The translations under genes and the position numbers were made by a program. A stretch of DNA of 64,000 nt from CAVTTH01 sp963737545 (GTDB taxonomy: Bacteria; Verrucomicrobiota; Verrucomicrobiia; Chthoniobacterales; UBA10450): positions 62,001 through 126,000 of the forward strand of contig CAVTTH010000003.1 of assembly GCA_963737545.1 (NCBI GenBank). Direction: 5' to 3'. Numbering within the stretch: the first letter of the stretch is position 1; each line of letters opens with the position of its first letter. The notes under the pieces are model-generated. The model was not told the origin of the DNA and searched no databases. It saw only the letters and a list, made by a program, of their open reading frames with translations. Of this stretch, positions 39,006 to 48,800 are shown piece after piece.

Positions 39006-40480
39006 GCGACAGCATTGCAACGACATCATCGCCGGCAGAAAATCCGATTGATCCGGCAGCGGCGGCCCGGCCGGCGAATGCGACGGAGGTCCTGGCTGGC
39101 TCACGACCGGAAAATGCCGGAGAGACAAATGCCGAGGCTAATTCTGCCGCTGAGACGGCGGCAGCTACAACGCCGGCTGCTTCCCCTGATACAGCCCCAG
39201 CCACAATCGAGGAACGCATAACAGCGAGATTCGATCTAAACGAATTGCAATCGCTGACACCCGAGCAATTCGACGCGCGATGCCAGGAATTCGAGTTTCG
39301 TCTTTATCCGGGACGCACGCGGCATCATCAAATTCTCGATTTCGTTCGCTATCTGCTTGGCCGCGGAGCACGCATCACGGCGGAGGGTTTCCTCGATCTG
39401 CAAAATGAATCGTTCGGCACTTTGCGCTGGCCGCGTCTCAATTTCCTGCCCGTTCCAGAGGACGTCGGTGTTCCGCGGGCGATCGTTCAGTACTTTCATC
39501 TCCGCGCCGGGCAGCGAGTCGCGGGAACGCTGCGCCTGCCGCGCGATCGCGAGAAATCGCTCATGCTCGATGAGATCACTTTCATCGAACATCAACCGGC
39601 GGAGGAGTGGCAGGAGCCGACCGCCTTTGACAATCTCACGCCGCTCTATCCCGAAGGCCGGATCCTGCTCGAGAACCCGAAAACCAATTCGATCAGCGCG
39701 CGCGCAGTCGATCTGCTTACTCCGCTCGGCCGTGGTCAGCGCGGTTTGATCGTGGCCGCACCGCGTGTCGGCAAAACAATTTTGCTCAAGGAAATCGCGA
39801 AAGCGATCCGGGTAAATTATCCCGAAATCGTGTTGATCATGTTGCTCGTGGACGAGCGCCCGGAGGAAGTGACCGATCTCCAGCGCGAAGTCGATTGCGA
39901 GATCTACAATTCCACGTTCGACGAAAATGCGCAGCGTCACGTGCAGGTTGCAGAGATCGTGCTCGAACACGCCAAGCGCCTGGTGGAAGTGCACAAGGAC
40001 GTCGTGATCCTGCTCGACAGCATTACGCGGCTGGCGCGCGGTTACAATTCGCTCCAAAAAGGCAAAGGGCGCACCATGTCGGGCGGCGTTGAGGCGAAAG
40101 CGCTGCTTAAACCGAAGAAATTTTTTGGCGCGGCGCGCAATGTCGAAGAAGGCGGCAGCCTTACCATCCTAGCGACGACGTTGGTCGATACTGGCAGCAA
40201 AATGGACCAGGTGATCTTCGAGGAATTCAAAGGCACGGGAAACATGGAGCTGCATTTGGATCGTTCGCTCGTGGAGAAGCGGCTTTATCCGGCGATCCAT
40301 GTCGCGCAATCCGGGACGCGACGCGAGGAACTGCTTTATCATCCGGACGAATGGGAGCGCGTGAAGGTACTGCGGAAGATGATGGCGCTGCTTCCACCGA
40401 TCGAAGCGATGGAAAAACTGATCGGCAATCTCGAAGCCACCAGAAGCAATGCGGAACTCTTGCTCGCCGGACTAAGGTGA
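39002..40480 (+). CDS. rho: transcription termination factor Rho
   Basis: 492 residues from ATG 39002. Residues ~1-65 are an Ala/Thr/Pro/Glu-rich low-complexity extension, then Rho-N-like and RNA-binding (R-Y-L-L-G-R-G-A-R-I-T-A-E-G-F-L-D-L, F-G-T-L-R-W) domains. The ATPase domain has P-loop A-A-P-R-V-G-K-T-I-L-L-K, Walker B D-V-V-I-L-L-D-S-I-T-R-L-A-R-G-Y-N, Q-loop K-G-K-G-R-T-M-S-G-G-V and the R-loop region G-T-G-N-M-E-L-H-L-D-R. Hexameric RNA translocase that ends transcription. Overlaps coaE and rnd by 4 nt each. Confidence 0.96.
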   Translation: MSDSIATTSSPAENPIDPAAAARPANATEVLAGSRPENAGETNAEANSAAETAAATTPAASPDTAPATIEERITARFDLNELQSLTPEQFDARCQEFEFRLYPGRTRHHQILDFVRYLLGRGARITAEGFLDLQNESFGTLRWPRLNFLPVPEDVGVPRAIVQYFHLRAGQRVAGTLRLPRDREKSLMLDEITFIEHQPAEEWQEPTAFDNLTPLYPEGRILLENPKTNSISARAVDLLTPLGRGQRGLIVAAPRVGKTILLKEIAKAIRVNYPEIVLIMLLVDERPEEVTDLQREVDCEIYNSTFDENAQRHVQVAEIVLEHAKRLVEVHKDVVILLDSITRLARGYNSLQKGKGRTMSGGVEAKALLKPKKFFGAARNVEEGGSLTILATTLVDTGSKMDQVIFEEFKGTGNMELHLDRSLVEKRLYPAIHVAQSGTRREELLYHPDEWERVKVLRKMMALLPPIEAMEKLIGNLEATRSNAELLLAGLR

Positions 40481-41526
40481 TCGCCACTGCTTTGCAGCTT
40501 TCCGAGCTGCTTCCTCAACTTCAAGCGATCGAACGAGTCGCGGTGGACACGGAGGCCGACAGCCTGCACTGCTATTTCGAGAAGCTGTGCCTGCTGCAGT
40601 TGAGTTTCGGCGGTCGGGATTTCTTGATCGATCCACTCGCGGATTTTGATCTGTCGCCGCTGTCTGGCGCGTTGGCGAACAAAGAGATTGTGCTGCAAGG
40701 CGCCGATTTCGACCTGCGTTTGATGCGCCGCAGCCTGAACTTCGCCGCCAGCCGAATTTTCGATACGGTAATCGCGGCGCGGCTCCTTGGCATTCGTGCG
40801 TTCAGCCTTGCCGCGCTGGTGGAGCAGTTTTTTGGCGTGACGCTGACGAAGAGTTCGCAAAAGGCGAATTGGGCCCAGCGTCCCCTCCCTCCGCGCATGG
40901 CGGAATATGCGATCAACGACACGCATTACCTGTTGCCCCTCGCAGAAAAGCTTGAAGCACAGCTTATCGAACGTGGGCGATTGCAATGGTTCCAGGAATC
41001 ATGTCAGCGCGCGCTCGACCAGGCGGCTGTGCAACGGGTGCGCGACGAAGACGAAGCCTGGCGCGTCGCGGGTTCCGGCAGATTGCGCGGCCGCTCTGCC
41101 GCGATTCTCCGGTCGATTTGGGAATGGCGGGACCGGGAAGCTCGCGCCGCCGACCGACCGCCCTTTCACATTCTGCAAAATCAACAGCTCATCGCAGCGG
41201 CAATAGCCTTCGATGCGAACGAAGTGCCGGAGTACCGCCATTTTTCCACCCGCCGCCGCCGTGGATTCCTTGAGGCTGCGGAAGCGGCAATGCGAATGCC
41301 GGAAAGTGAATGGCCCGCCGCGCGTCCGCGCACGGGAAGTCGTCCGACGCCCTCAATCGATCGGCGTAGCGCCGACCTGCGGCAGACGCGCGATCGCCTA
41401 GCGAAAGAGCTCGATCTCGAACCTTCTTTTATCGCCCCGCGTTCTGCCTTGGAATCCATCGCCGCCGATGAAACCCGCAGCGCCGATCTGCTCGTTCCGT
41501 GGCAGAGAACGCTCCTCGAAGTCTAG
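40477..41526 (+). CDS. rnd: ribonuclease D
   Basis: 349 residues from GTG 40477, overlapping the rho stop (GTGA). DEDDy exonuclease: V-A-V-D-T-E-A-D-S-L (ExoI), G-A-D-F-D-L-R-L-M (ExoII) and Y-A-I-N-D-T-H-Y-L-L-P-L (ExoIII, Tyr/Asp). An HRDC-like helical domain follows (R-D-R-E-A-R-A-A-D-R-P-P-F-H-I-L), then a basic tail. It trims the 3' ends of stable RNAs. Frame upstream of 40477 overlaps rho in another phase and is rejected. Confidence 0.93.
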   Translation: MIATALQLSELLPQLQAIERVAVDTEADSLHCYFEKLCLLQLSFGGRDFLIDPLADFDLSPLSGALANKEIVLQGADFDLRLMRRSLNFAASRIFDTVIAARLLGIRAFSLAALVEQFFGVTLTKSSQKANWAQRPLPPRMAEYAINDTHYLLPLAEKLEAQLIERGRLQWFQESCQRALDQAAVQRVRDEDEAWRVAGSGRLRGRSAAILRSIWEWRDREARAADRPPFHILQNQQLIAAAIAFDANEVPEYRHFSTRRRRGFLEAAEAAMRMPESEWPAARPRTGSRPTPSIDRRSADLRQTRDRLAKELDLEPSFIAPRSALESIAADETRSADLLVPWQRTLLEV

Positions 41527-41566
41527 ACGAAGGCCGCTGTCTCGCAGGACGGCTTTGCGTTCGGCT

Positions 41567-41596
41567 GGCGGCGCGAATTTTCACATCCGCGCCGCC
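41567..41596 (+). terminator. GC-rich hairpin after the coaE-rho-rnd operon
   Basis: GGCGGCGCG (41567-41575) and CGCGCCGCC (41588-41596) form a perfect 9-bp stem with a 12-nt loop, 40 bp after the rnd stop and before the beta-barrel gene. No U-tract follows, so it may pause or protect rather than terminate. Confidence 0.45.
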
Positions 41597-41675
41597 GCCC
41601 GAATTGGGCCAATCGCCGGTGCACTCTTACCTTGGACTTGACGAAGGACATTTTGGGCGTCACAAAGGACAACTC

Positions 41676-42647
41676 ATGCATTTAAATGCGTACTCAATAA
41701 AATCTCCTTTGCACTCTATCGGGCTGGCGATCTGTGTCGTCGCTACCGTGCTTTTGACAAACCCGCTGCATGCCCAGGCGCCGATATCGGCCCAGGATCG
41801 TGCGGCTTTGCTTCGCAGTCAGGCTAATCCGAGCTACACACCCAGTCCGACCACTGGCGAAGAAGAAGGTTATGCGGTGACCACCCCTAACGACAAAGAT
41901 CTCGGAGAGCAGCAAATCCTGAAGCACGCGGAAGAATACCAGCCTTTCACTGCTTCGGTCGCGGCGGCATTCTACTACACTTCCAATGTCGCGCTTACAC
42001 GCAACGCCGTGGAACACGACTGGGTCTTCGCGCCCGGAGTAAGCATTAACTATCAGCCACGCTTCACCACCTCGCTCTATGGTCAGTTTGGGGTGGCCCA
42101 GCAGTTCTTCGTCTACGATCGATTTCCAGCATTTAACTTTGGCAGTCTCGACGTCTTCGCCGGTGTGGTCTACCTCGTCCCGCAATGGCACAACTTGAGC
42201 CTGCGCGCCCGTTACAATTTCAACCGCCTAACGAGCGACGGTTACGAGCAATTCTTTAACGATCAAGCCATCTACTTGAATGCCGACGTGCCATTTCGGA
42301 TTGACCGGGCGCAGCAGATCTCCATCGGCGCGAATGTGAATATCAGTCTCGACGCAAACCCGGCGGCGCCGGGACGGGATGATTTTGGATTTTATGGCAT
42401 CTACTCCGTGAACTTGAGCCGATCATGGTCCCTCAGCGCGGCCGGAACGATCGTCGTGCGGGATTACACCGATATCAATCGGACGGACGTAAGCGAGATT
42501 TTGGCTCTGAGCGCGAACTATCGGGTTCGGGAATGGTTCACGATCAGTTTCCTCAGCTCTTTTGCCTGGAATCAATCCAATCAAAATGTGTTCGAGTACA
42601 GCGTTGCGAACGTTGGCGGCGGCATCGCATTTACCGTTAGATTTTAG
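41676..42647 (+). CDS. outer-membrane beta-barrel protein
   Basis: 323 residues from ATG 41676, with AAAGGAC just upstream. Signal peptide (residues ~1-35, hydrophobic core I-G-L-A-I-C-V-V-A-T-V-L-L-T-N-P-L-H-A-Q-A). The mature part alternates amphipathic strands, e.g. F-T-A-S-V-A-A-A-F-Y-Y-T-S-N-V-A-L-T-R-N, L-S-L-R-A-R-Y-N-F-N-R-L, W-S-L-S-A-A-G-T-I-V-V-R-D-Y, ending with a terminal Phe (F-T-V-R-F), the usual barrel-assembly signal. Immediately upstream of the giant FecR/beta-repeat gene, so it may help display or export surface proteins; that is inference. Confidence 0.8.
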   Translation: MHLNAYSIKSPLHSIGLAICVVATVLLTNPLHAQAPISAQDRAALLRSQANPSYTPSPTTGEEEGYAVTTPNDKDLGEQQILKHAEEYQPFTASVAAAFYYTSNVALTRNAVEHDWVFAPGVSINYQPRFTTSLYGQFGVAQQFFVYDRFPAFNFGSLDVFAGVVYLVPQWHNLSLRARYNFNRLTSDGYEQFFNDQAIYLNADVPFRIDRAQQISIGANVNISLDANPAAPGRDDFGFYGIYSVNLSRSWSLSAAGTIVVRDYTDINRTDVSEILALSANYRVREWFTISFLSSFAWNQSNQNVFEYSVANVGGGIAFTVRF

Positions 42648-42728
42648 TATTCATGCATCATCGGCCTTTCTTTTCGAGGCCCTGGACGAACCCTCCTATT
42701 CCTCGGCTCCTCCCGCGCTGGCGCGCCG

Positions 42729-42776
42729 GCGGATGAAGCCCGCATAACCGATCTGGTCAAGGATGTGAAGCTCCGC
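42729..42776 (+). pseudogene. relict N-terminus of another FecR-type gene
   Basis: In the same frame as the downstream giant gene, but upstream of its start, the sequence reads A-D-E-A-R-I-T-D-L-V-K-D-V-K-L. This matches the conserved mature N-terminus of the three FecR proteins here (E-A-x-x-T-Q-x-x-K-D-V-K). A hydrophobic T-L-L-F-L-G-S-S-R-A-G-A-P-A precedes it, like the end of a signal peptide. No start codon remains. Confidence 0.5.
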
Positions 42777-42803
42777 TCGCTGCAAATCCCACCGCGCCGG
42801 CTC

Positions 42804-45800
42804 ATGAGCGAGTTTCGAAGTACGCATCCGAGATTCACCGCCTCGGCGTCCATCCTTTCGTGCCTCCTTCTCCTGGGGATTTCCGCCTATGCAGCTCAGC
42901 TGAAAGAAGCGCATGTCACCCAGGTGGTGAAGGACGTGAAGCTGCTGCCGGAACAGGCCGCTCCGCGCCCAGCCGCTGTGAACGATCCCGTTCGCCATGG
43001 CACCGCTGTCCGCACCGGCACCGAATCGCGCACTGAACTGACCTTTACCGATCTGACCATTACCCGCCTCGGCGCGAATACAATTTTCAGCTTCGATGAA
43101 GGCACCCGAACCATGAATTTGGGCAGTGGCGCGCTTCTTTTCCAGGTCCCGAAGGGTTCTGGCGGCGCAACCATCACAACGTCAGCGGTCACCGCTGCCA
43201 TTACCGGCACGACGGGCATCGGCGAATTTCATCCCGCCTCTTCGACCCGTCCCAAACCTCTGAGCAAGTGGCTTTGTCTCGAAGGCACCTTTCACCTTTA
43301 TTTGCGGAACGGCCAATCAATCGAGCTGGGCCCGGGGAAAGCGGTCAGCACGGACGGCACCAGCTTTTCCAAAGTACTAACATTCGACATCGCGCAAGTG
43401 ATGAGGACGTCGCTACTCGTTACTGGTTTCAATACCCCTCTGGCCAGCTTGGATTTGATTCAGATTGCCGAGCAAAGACAACTCACCGGGAGCACCAGCC
43501 TCGCCGCCAATACCACGAATTTGCTTAGTCCGACGAACCTGATTGACAACGCAGATCAGGGAACGACCGCGATCGAACTTGAGAGCTCTCCCTCGACTCC
43601 GACCGCGACACCAACTCCATCGGCAACGCCAACTGCGACGCCAACCGCAACGCCAACTGCGACACCGACTGCGACTCCATCCGCAACGCCGACTCCGACG
43701 CCAACTGTAACACCAACCCCAACTGTAACGCCCACACCTACGCCAACACCGAGTCCGACTCCGGTGGCACAGACGGTTACTTATAACAGCTCGCCAAACG
43801 GTCTTTGGAGCGACCCGACGGTTTGGAATCCGAACGTGATTCCGAATAACGACGCCAACGGCAACACTTACAACGCCGTGATTGCCGGCGGCATGCTGAC
43901 GCAGGACATCGCTCCCGGCGTTGTCATCGAAGAGCTCGATATGAGCGGCGGCACGTTGGTTCTGGCCAATCCATTAACGTTGAACGCCGGGTTGCAGTTC
44001 AGTGGCGGTTCGATCGTTAGTGGGAACCTCTTCATCGCCGGGTCGAGCATGCAATCGGCGACGATGGGCGTAAGCAACACCGTTATCACCAACAGCGGCA
44101 TCTATGATCTCGCGCTCGCCAGCGGCAACGCGTTCAGCGGCGGCAGTTCGACTTTCAACAACTTCGGGATGTTGACAAAAAGCACTGGCCCCGGCGTGTT
44201 GAATTTTAATATTGCGCTCAACAACTCCGGCACTGTTTCGGTTGAGAACGGAACTCTCCGATTGACTCCGGGCGGAGGAATCGGTGGCGCCTTCTCGATC
44301 TCGGCGGGCGCGGTCCTGGAGCTGGCGAGCAATTACACTATCGGCGATGCCACCCAAATTTTCGGCGCCGGCATTTTTCAATTGGCGAATAACACGACCA
44401 CGACATTGGTCGGGACGCTGACTAACAACGGGACACTGAGTTTTGCCAATGCCGGGAGCGGAGTGGATCTGCGCCTGAGTGGAAGCGTCACTCTGGCCGG
44501 CACCGGCATCATTAGCCTGAACAATTTTTCCAACAACCGCATCTTCGCCAATAGCTCGGGAGATCGGCTCACCATCGGCAGCGGCCAGACCATCCAGGGG
44601 AGCGGCAATCTCGGCATCGGTCAAACCACCTTTACCAACAACGGCATCATTATCGCCAACCAAAGCAACGCCCTCGTCCTCCAACCCGGCGGCGGCACCG
44701 CCGATTTTATCAACAACGGTACGTTCCGCGCCGACGGTGGGACCCTGCAACTTTCGGGAATAAGCGGGGGAATATTTACCAACAACGGCACGATCGAAGC
44801 GTTGAATGGTTCGCTGGTGCAATTGATCAACAATGCCAGCCTGGTCGGCGGGACGCTGGCCACGACGGGAAGCGCGATTCACAGCCTCGGTTCCAGCCTA
44901 ACGAATGTAACCAACAACGGAGACTTCGTTTTAGATAACAACTCGACCACGACCCTGATTGGGACGTTGACCAACAACGGCACTCTTACCTTTGCCAATG
45001 CCGGAAGCGGAGTGGATTTGCGTCTGACCGGTCCCGTGACCCTGAACGGGATTGGCACCGTGACTCTGAACAATTTTACCAACAACCGCCTCTTCGCCAA
45101 CAACTCGGGCGACCGGTTGATCATTGGCGCCAACCAGACGATTCAGGGCAGCGGCAATCTCGGCGTCGGTCAAACCACCTTTACCAACAACGGCACGATT
45201 AGAGCCAACCAGACCAACGCATTGGTGCTGCAGCCGGGCGGCGGCGGCGCCGATTTTACCAATGCCGCCGGCGGAATCATGGAGGCGGTCAACGGCGCCA
45301 CCCTTCAGTTCAATGGCGTCAGTGGCGGCACCTTCGTAAACAACAGCATTGTGCGCGCGCTCGACGGCTCCATTGTCGAGTTCCGGAACGGAGCCATCGT
45401 AACAGGGAGCGGCAGTTTCCTTACCTTCGGCACCGGTCTCATCCAGGTAGCCAACAGCGCTACGCTCGATAACCTGACCTTTATCGGGAACCTGAGTCTG
45501 GCGAACAACGCGACGACGACCCTGATCGGGACGCTGACTAACAACGGGACACTGAGTTTTGCCAATGCCGGGAGCGGAGTGGATCTGCGCCTGAGTGGAA
45601 GCGTCACTCTGGCCGGCACCGGCATCATTAGCCTGAACAATTTTTCCAACAACCGCATCTTCGCCAATAGCTCGGGAGATCGGCTCACCATCGGCAGCGG
45701 CCAGACCATCCAGGGGAGCGGCAATCTCGGCCTCGGCCAAACCACCTTTACCAACAACGGCATCATTATCGCCAACCAAAGCAACGCCCTCGTCCTCCAA

Positions 45801-48800
45801 CCCGGCGGCGGCACCGCCGATTTTATCAACAACGGTACGTTCCGCGCCGACGGTGGGACCCTGCAACTTTCGGGAATAAGCGGGGGAATATTTACCAACA
45901 ACGGCACGATCGAAGCGTTGAATGGTTCGCTGGTGCAATTGATCAACAATGCCAGCCTGGTCGGCGGGACGCTGGCCACGACGGGAAGCGCGATTCACAG
46001 TCTCGGTTCCAGCCTAACGAATGTAACCAACAACGGAGACTTCGTTTTAGATAACAACTCGACCACGACCCTGATTGGGACGTTGACCAACAACGGCACT
46101 CTTACCTTTGCCAATGCCGGAAGCGGAGTGGATTTGCGTCTGACCGGTCCCGTGACCCTGAACGGGATTGGCACCGTGACTCTGAACAATTTTACCAACA
46201 ACCGCCTCTTCGCCAACAACTCGGGCGACCGGTTGATCATTGGCGCCAACCAGACGATTCAGGGCAGCGGCAATCTCGGCGTCGGTCAAACCACCTTTAC
46301 CAACAACGGCACGATTAGAGCCAACCAGACCAACGCATTGGTGCTGCAGCCGGGCGGCGGCGGCGCCGATTTTACCAATGCCGCCGGAGGAATCATGGAG
46401 GCGGTCAACGGCGCCACCCTTCAGTTCAATGGCGTCAGTGGCGGCACCTTCGTAAACAACAGCATTGTGCGCGCGCTCGACGGCTCCATTGTCGAGTTCC
46501 GGAACGGAGCCATCGTAACAGGGAGCGGCAGTTTCCTTACCTTCGGCACCGGTCTCATCCAGGTAGCCAACAGCGCTACGCTCGATAACCTGACCTTTAT
46601 CGGGAACCTGAGTCTGGCGAACAACGCGACGACGACATTGGTCGGGACGTTGACTAACAACGGGACATTGAGTTTTGCCAATGCCGGGAGCGGAGTGGAT
46701 CTGCGCCTGAGTGGAAGTGTCACTCTGGCCGGCACCGGCATCATTAGCCTGAACAATTTTTCCAACAACCGCATCTTCGCCAATAGCTCGGGAGATCGGC
46801 TCACCATCGGCAGCGGCCAGACCATCCAGGGGAGCGGCAATCTCGGCCTCGGCCAAACCACCTTTACCAACAACGGCATCATTATCGCCAACCAAAGCAA
46901 CGCCCTCGTCCTCCAACCCGGCGGCGGCACCGCCGATTTTATCAACAACGGCACGTTCCGCGCGGATAACGCGATCCTGCAGCTTACCGGCGGTACGTTT
47001 AGCAACGCGGGAACGATCACCGCAATCAACGGAGGGACGCTGCGGTTCAATGCCACAGTGAATTCTTCCGGTCTCGTCGACGTAGGAAATTCCACACTCA
47101 CAGCGACCGGCACCTACACCCAATCGGCCGGAACCTTCCGTCTCGCCGGCGGCAGCGTGCAATCGAGCAACGCCCTCAACTTCCAGGGTGGATTGATCGA
47201 TGCATTCGGAAACATCAACGCCGCGATCATGAACAATGCGATGCTCCGGCCTGCGCTGGGCGGGAGCGGACTCAACGTCACAGGGAACATTTCCCTGCTC
47301 AGTGCGTCCAACCTCGTCTTCCAGCTCGGCGGTTTGGTTCAGGGTAGCGAGTATGGATTTATCGGGGTCAACGGCACGGTATTGTTAGGCGGCCAGCTCG
47401 TACTTTCATTCGTTAACGGTTTCCAGGCTTCGGGCAGCGACGTCTTCACGCTCATGATAACGAACGGTTTGAGTGGAGGCTTTTTGAATATCGCCTCCGG
47501 CGGTCGCCTAACCACTAGTGACGGATCGGGATCGTTTCTCGTCGATTACAGCCAGAACAATCTTGTCCTCTCGAACTTCGTCCCGTCCGGTATGGCGATT
47601 GCCGCCATATGGACAGGAACCAGCGGTAACTGGAGCGATGGCACGAGATGGAGCACGAATCCGAATTTCCCGAATAACGGCCAACCCGGGGCTAACGACC
47701 TGTATGATGCGACACTCTCGAACGGCGCCACGATCACGCTCGATCTGCCGATCACGATCCAGAGGTTCACCCTAACCAGTGGCACAGTGACGGGCGCGAA
47801 TCCGCTGACGGCAAATCAACTCTTTACCTGGAACAGTGGGACGCTGGCAGGCGGCGTGAACTTTAATGCCAATGGTGGCCTGCTCCTGAACAGCAGCACC
47901 GTGAGCTTGAACGGGAGCACGCTCAACAATGCGGTGGGCCAGAACGCGACTTTAACCGGCGCCGGCGCACAGATCGCGTTCTTAAACGGCGCCATCTTTA
48001 ACAACAACGGCACCTTCCTCGCCCAGAACAACAACTCCCTCTTTAACAACGGCGGCGGCGGCATCTTTAACAACAGCGGCACTTTCACCCGCAACACCGG
48101 CACCGGCACTTTCACGATTGGCAACGGAGTCGTCTTGAACAACACCGGGACGGTCAACGTCAACAGCGGCACACTTCAACTCACGGGCGGCGACGGCGGC
48201 ACGACCACGGGAGACTTTAACATTGCGGCCGGAGCAGTCCTCCTCCTCAACAGCAACTTCAACTTTGGCGCGACCTCGGATCTGGCCGGCGCGGGCGTGA
48301 TCAACTTCAACGGCGGCAGCCAGCAGTTAAACGGGACTTACAGCCTGAGCGATCTGAACCTGAGCGGCTCGAGTCTGACTTCCAACATCGCTCTCAACGT
48401 CGCGGCCTTTAACTTCCTCAACGGCACTTTCACCAGCGCCCAACCCTTGAACGTGAGCGGCCTCTTTACCTGGAACACTGGAACCCTGACCGGGAGCGGA
48501 GCAGCCAACGCCAACGGCGGTCTGCTCCTGAACAGCAGCACCGTGAGCTTGAACGGCAAGACACTCAACAACGCCGCCGGTCAAACTACGACCTTAACCG
48601 GAGCGAGCGCGCAGATCGCGTTCCTAAACGGCGCCATCTTTAACAACAACGGCACCTTCCTCGCTCAGAACAACAACTCCCTCTTTAACAACGGCGGCGG
48701 CGGCCTCTTCAACAACATTGGCACTTTCACCCGCAACACCGGCACCGGCACTTTCACGATCGGCAACGGAGTCGTCTTGAACAACACCGGGACGGTCAAC

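Noticed and set aside
39236..40057. 273-codon minus-strand open frame
   Set aside because: Antisense to rho; shadow frame.
43974..47162. Several long minus-strand open frames (300-370 codons) opposite the giant gene, near-identical to each other
   Set aside because: They are the antisense of the 1116-bp repeats. Their repeated identity follows the plus-strand repeats, they have no ribosome-binding sites, and composition (Ala/Val/Gly-Asp runs) is that of shadow frames in GC-rich codon-biased DNA.
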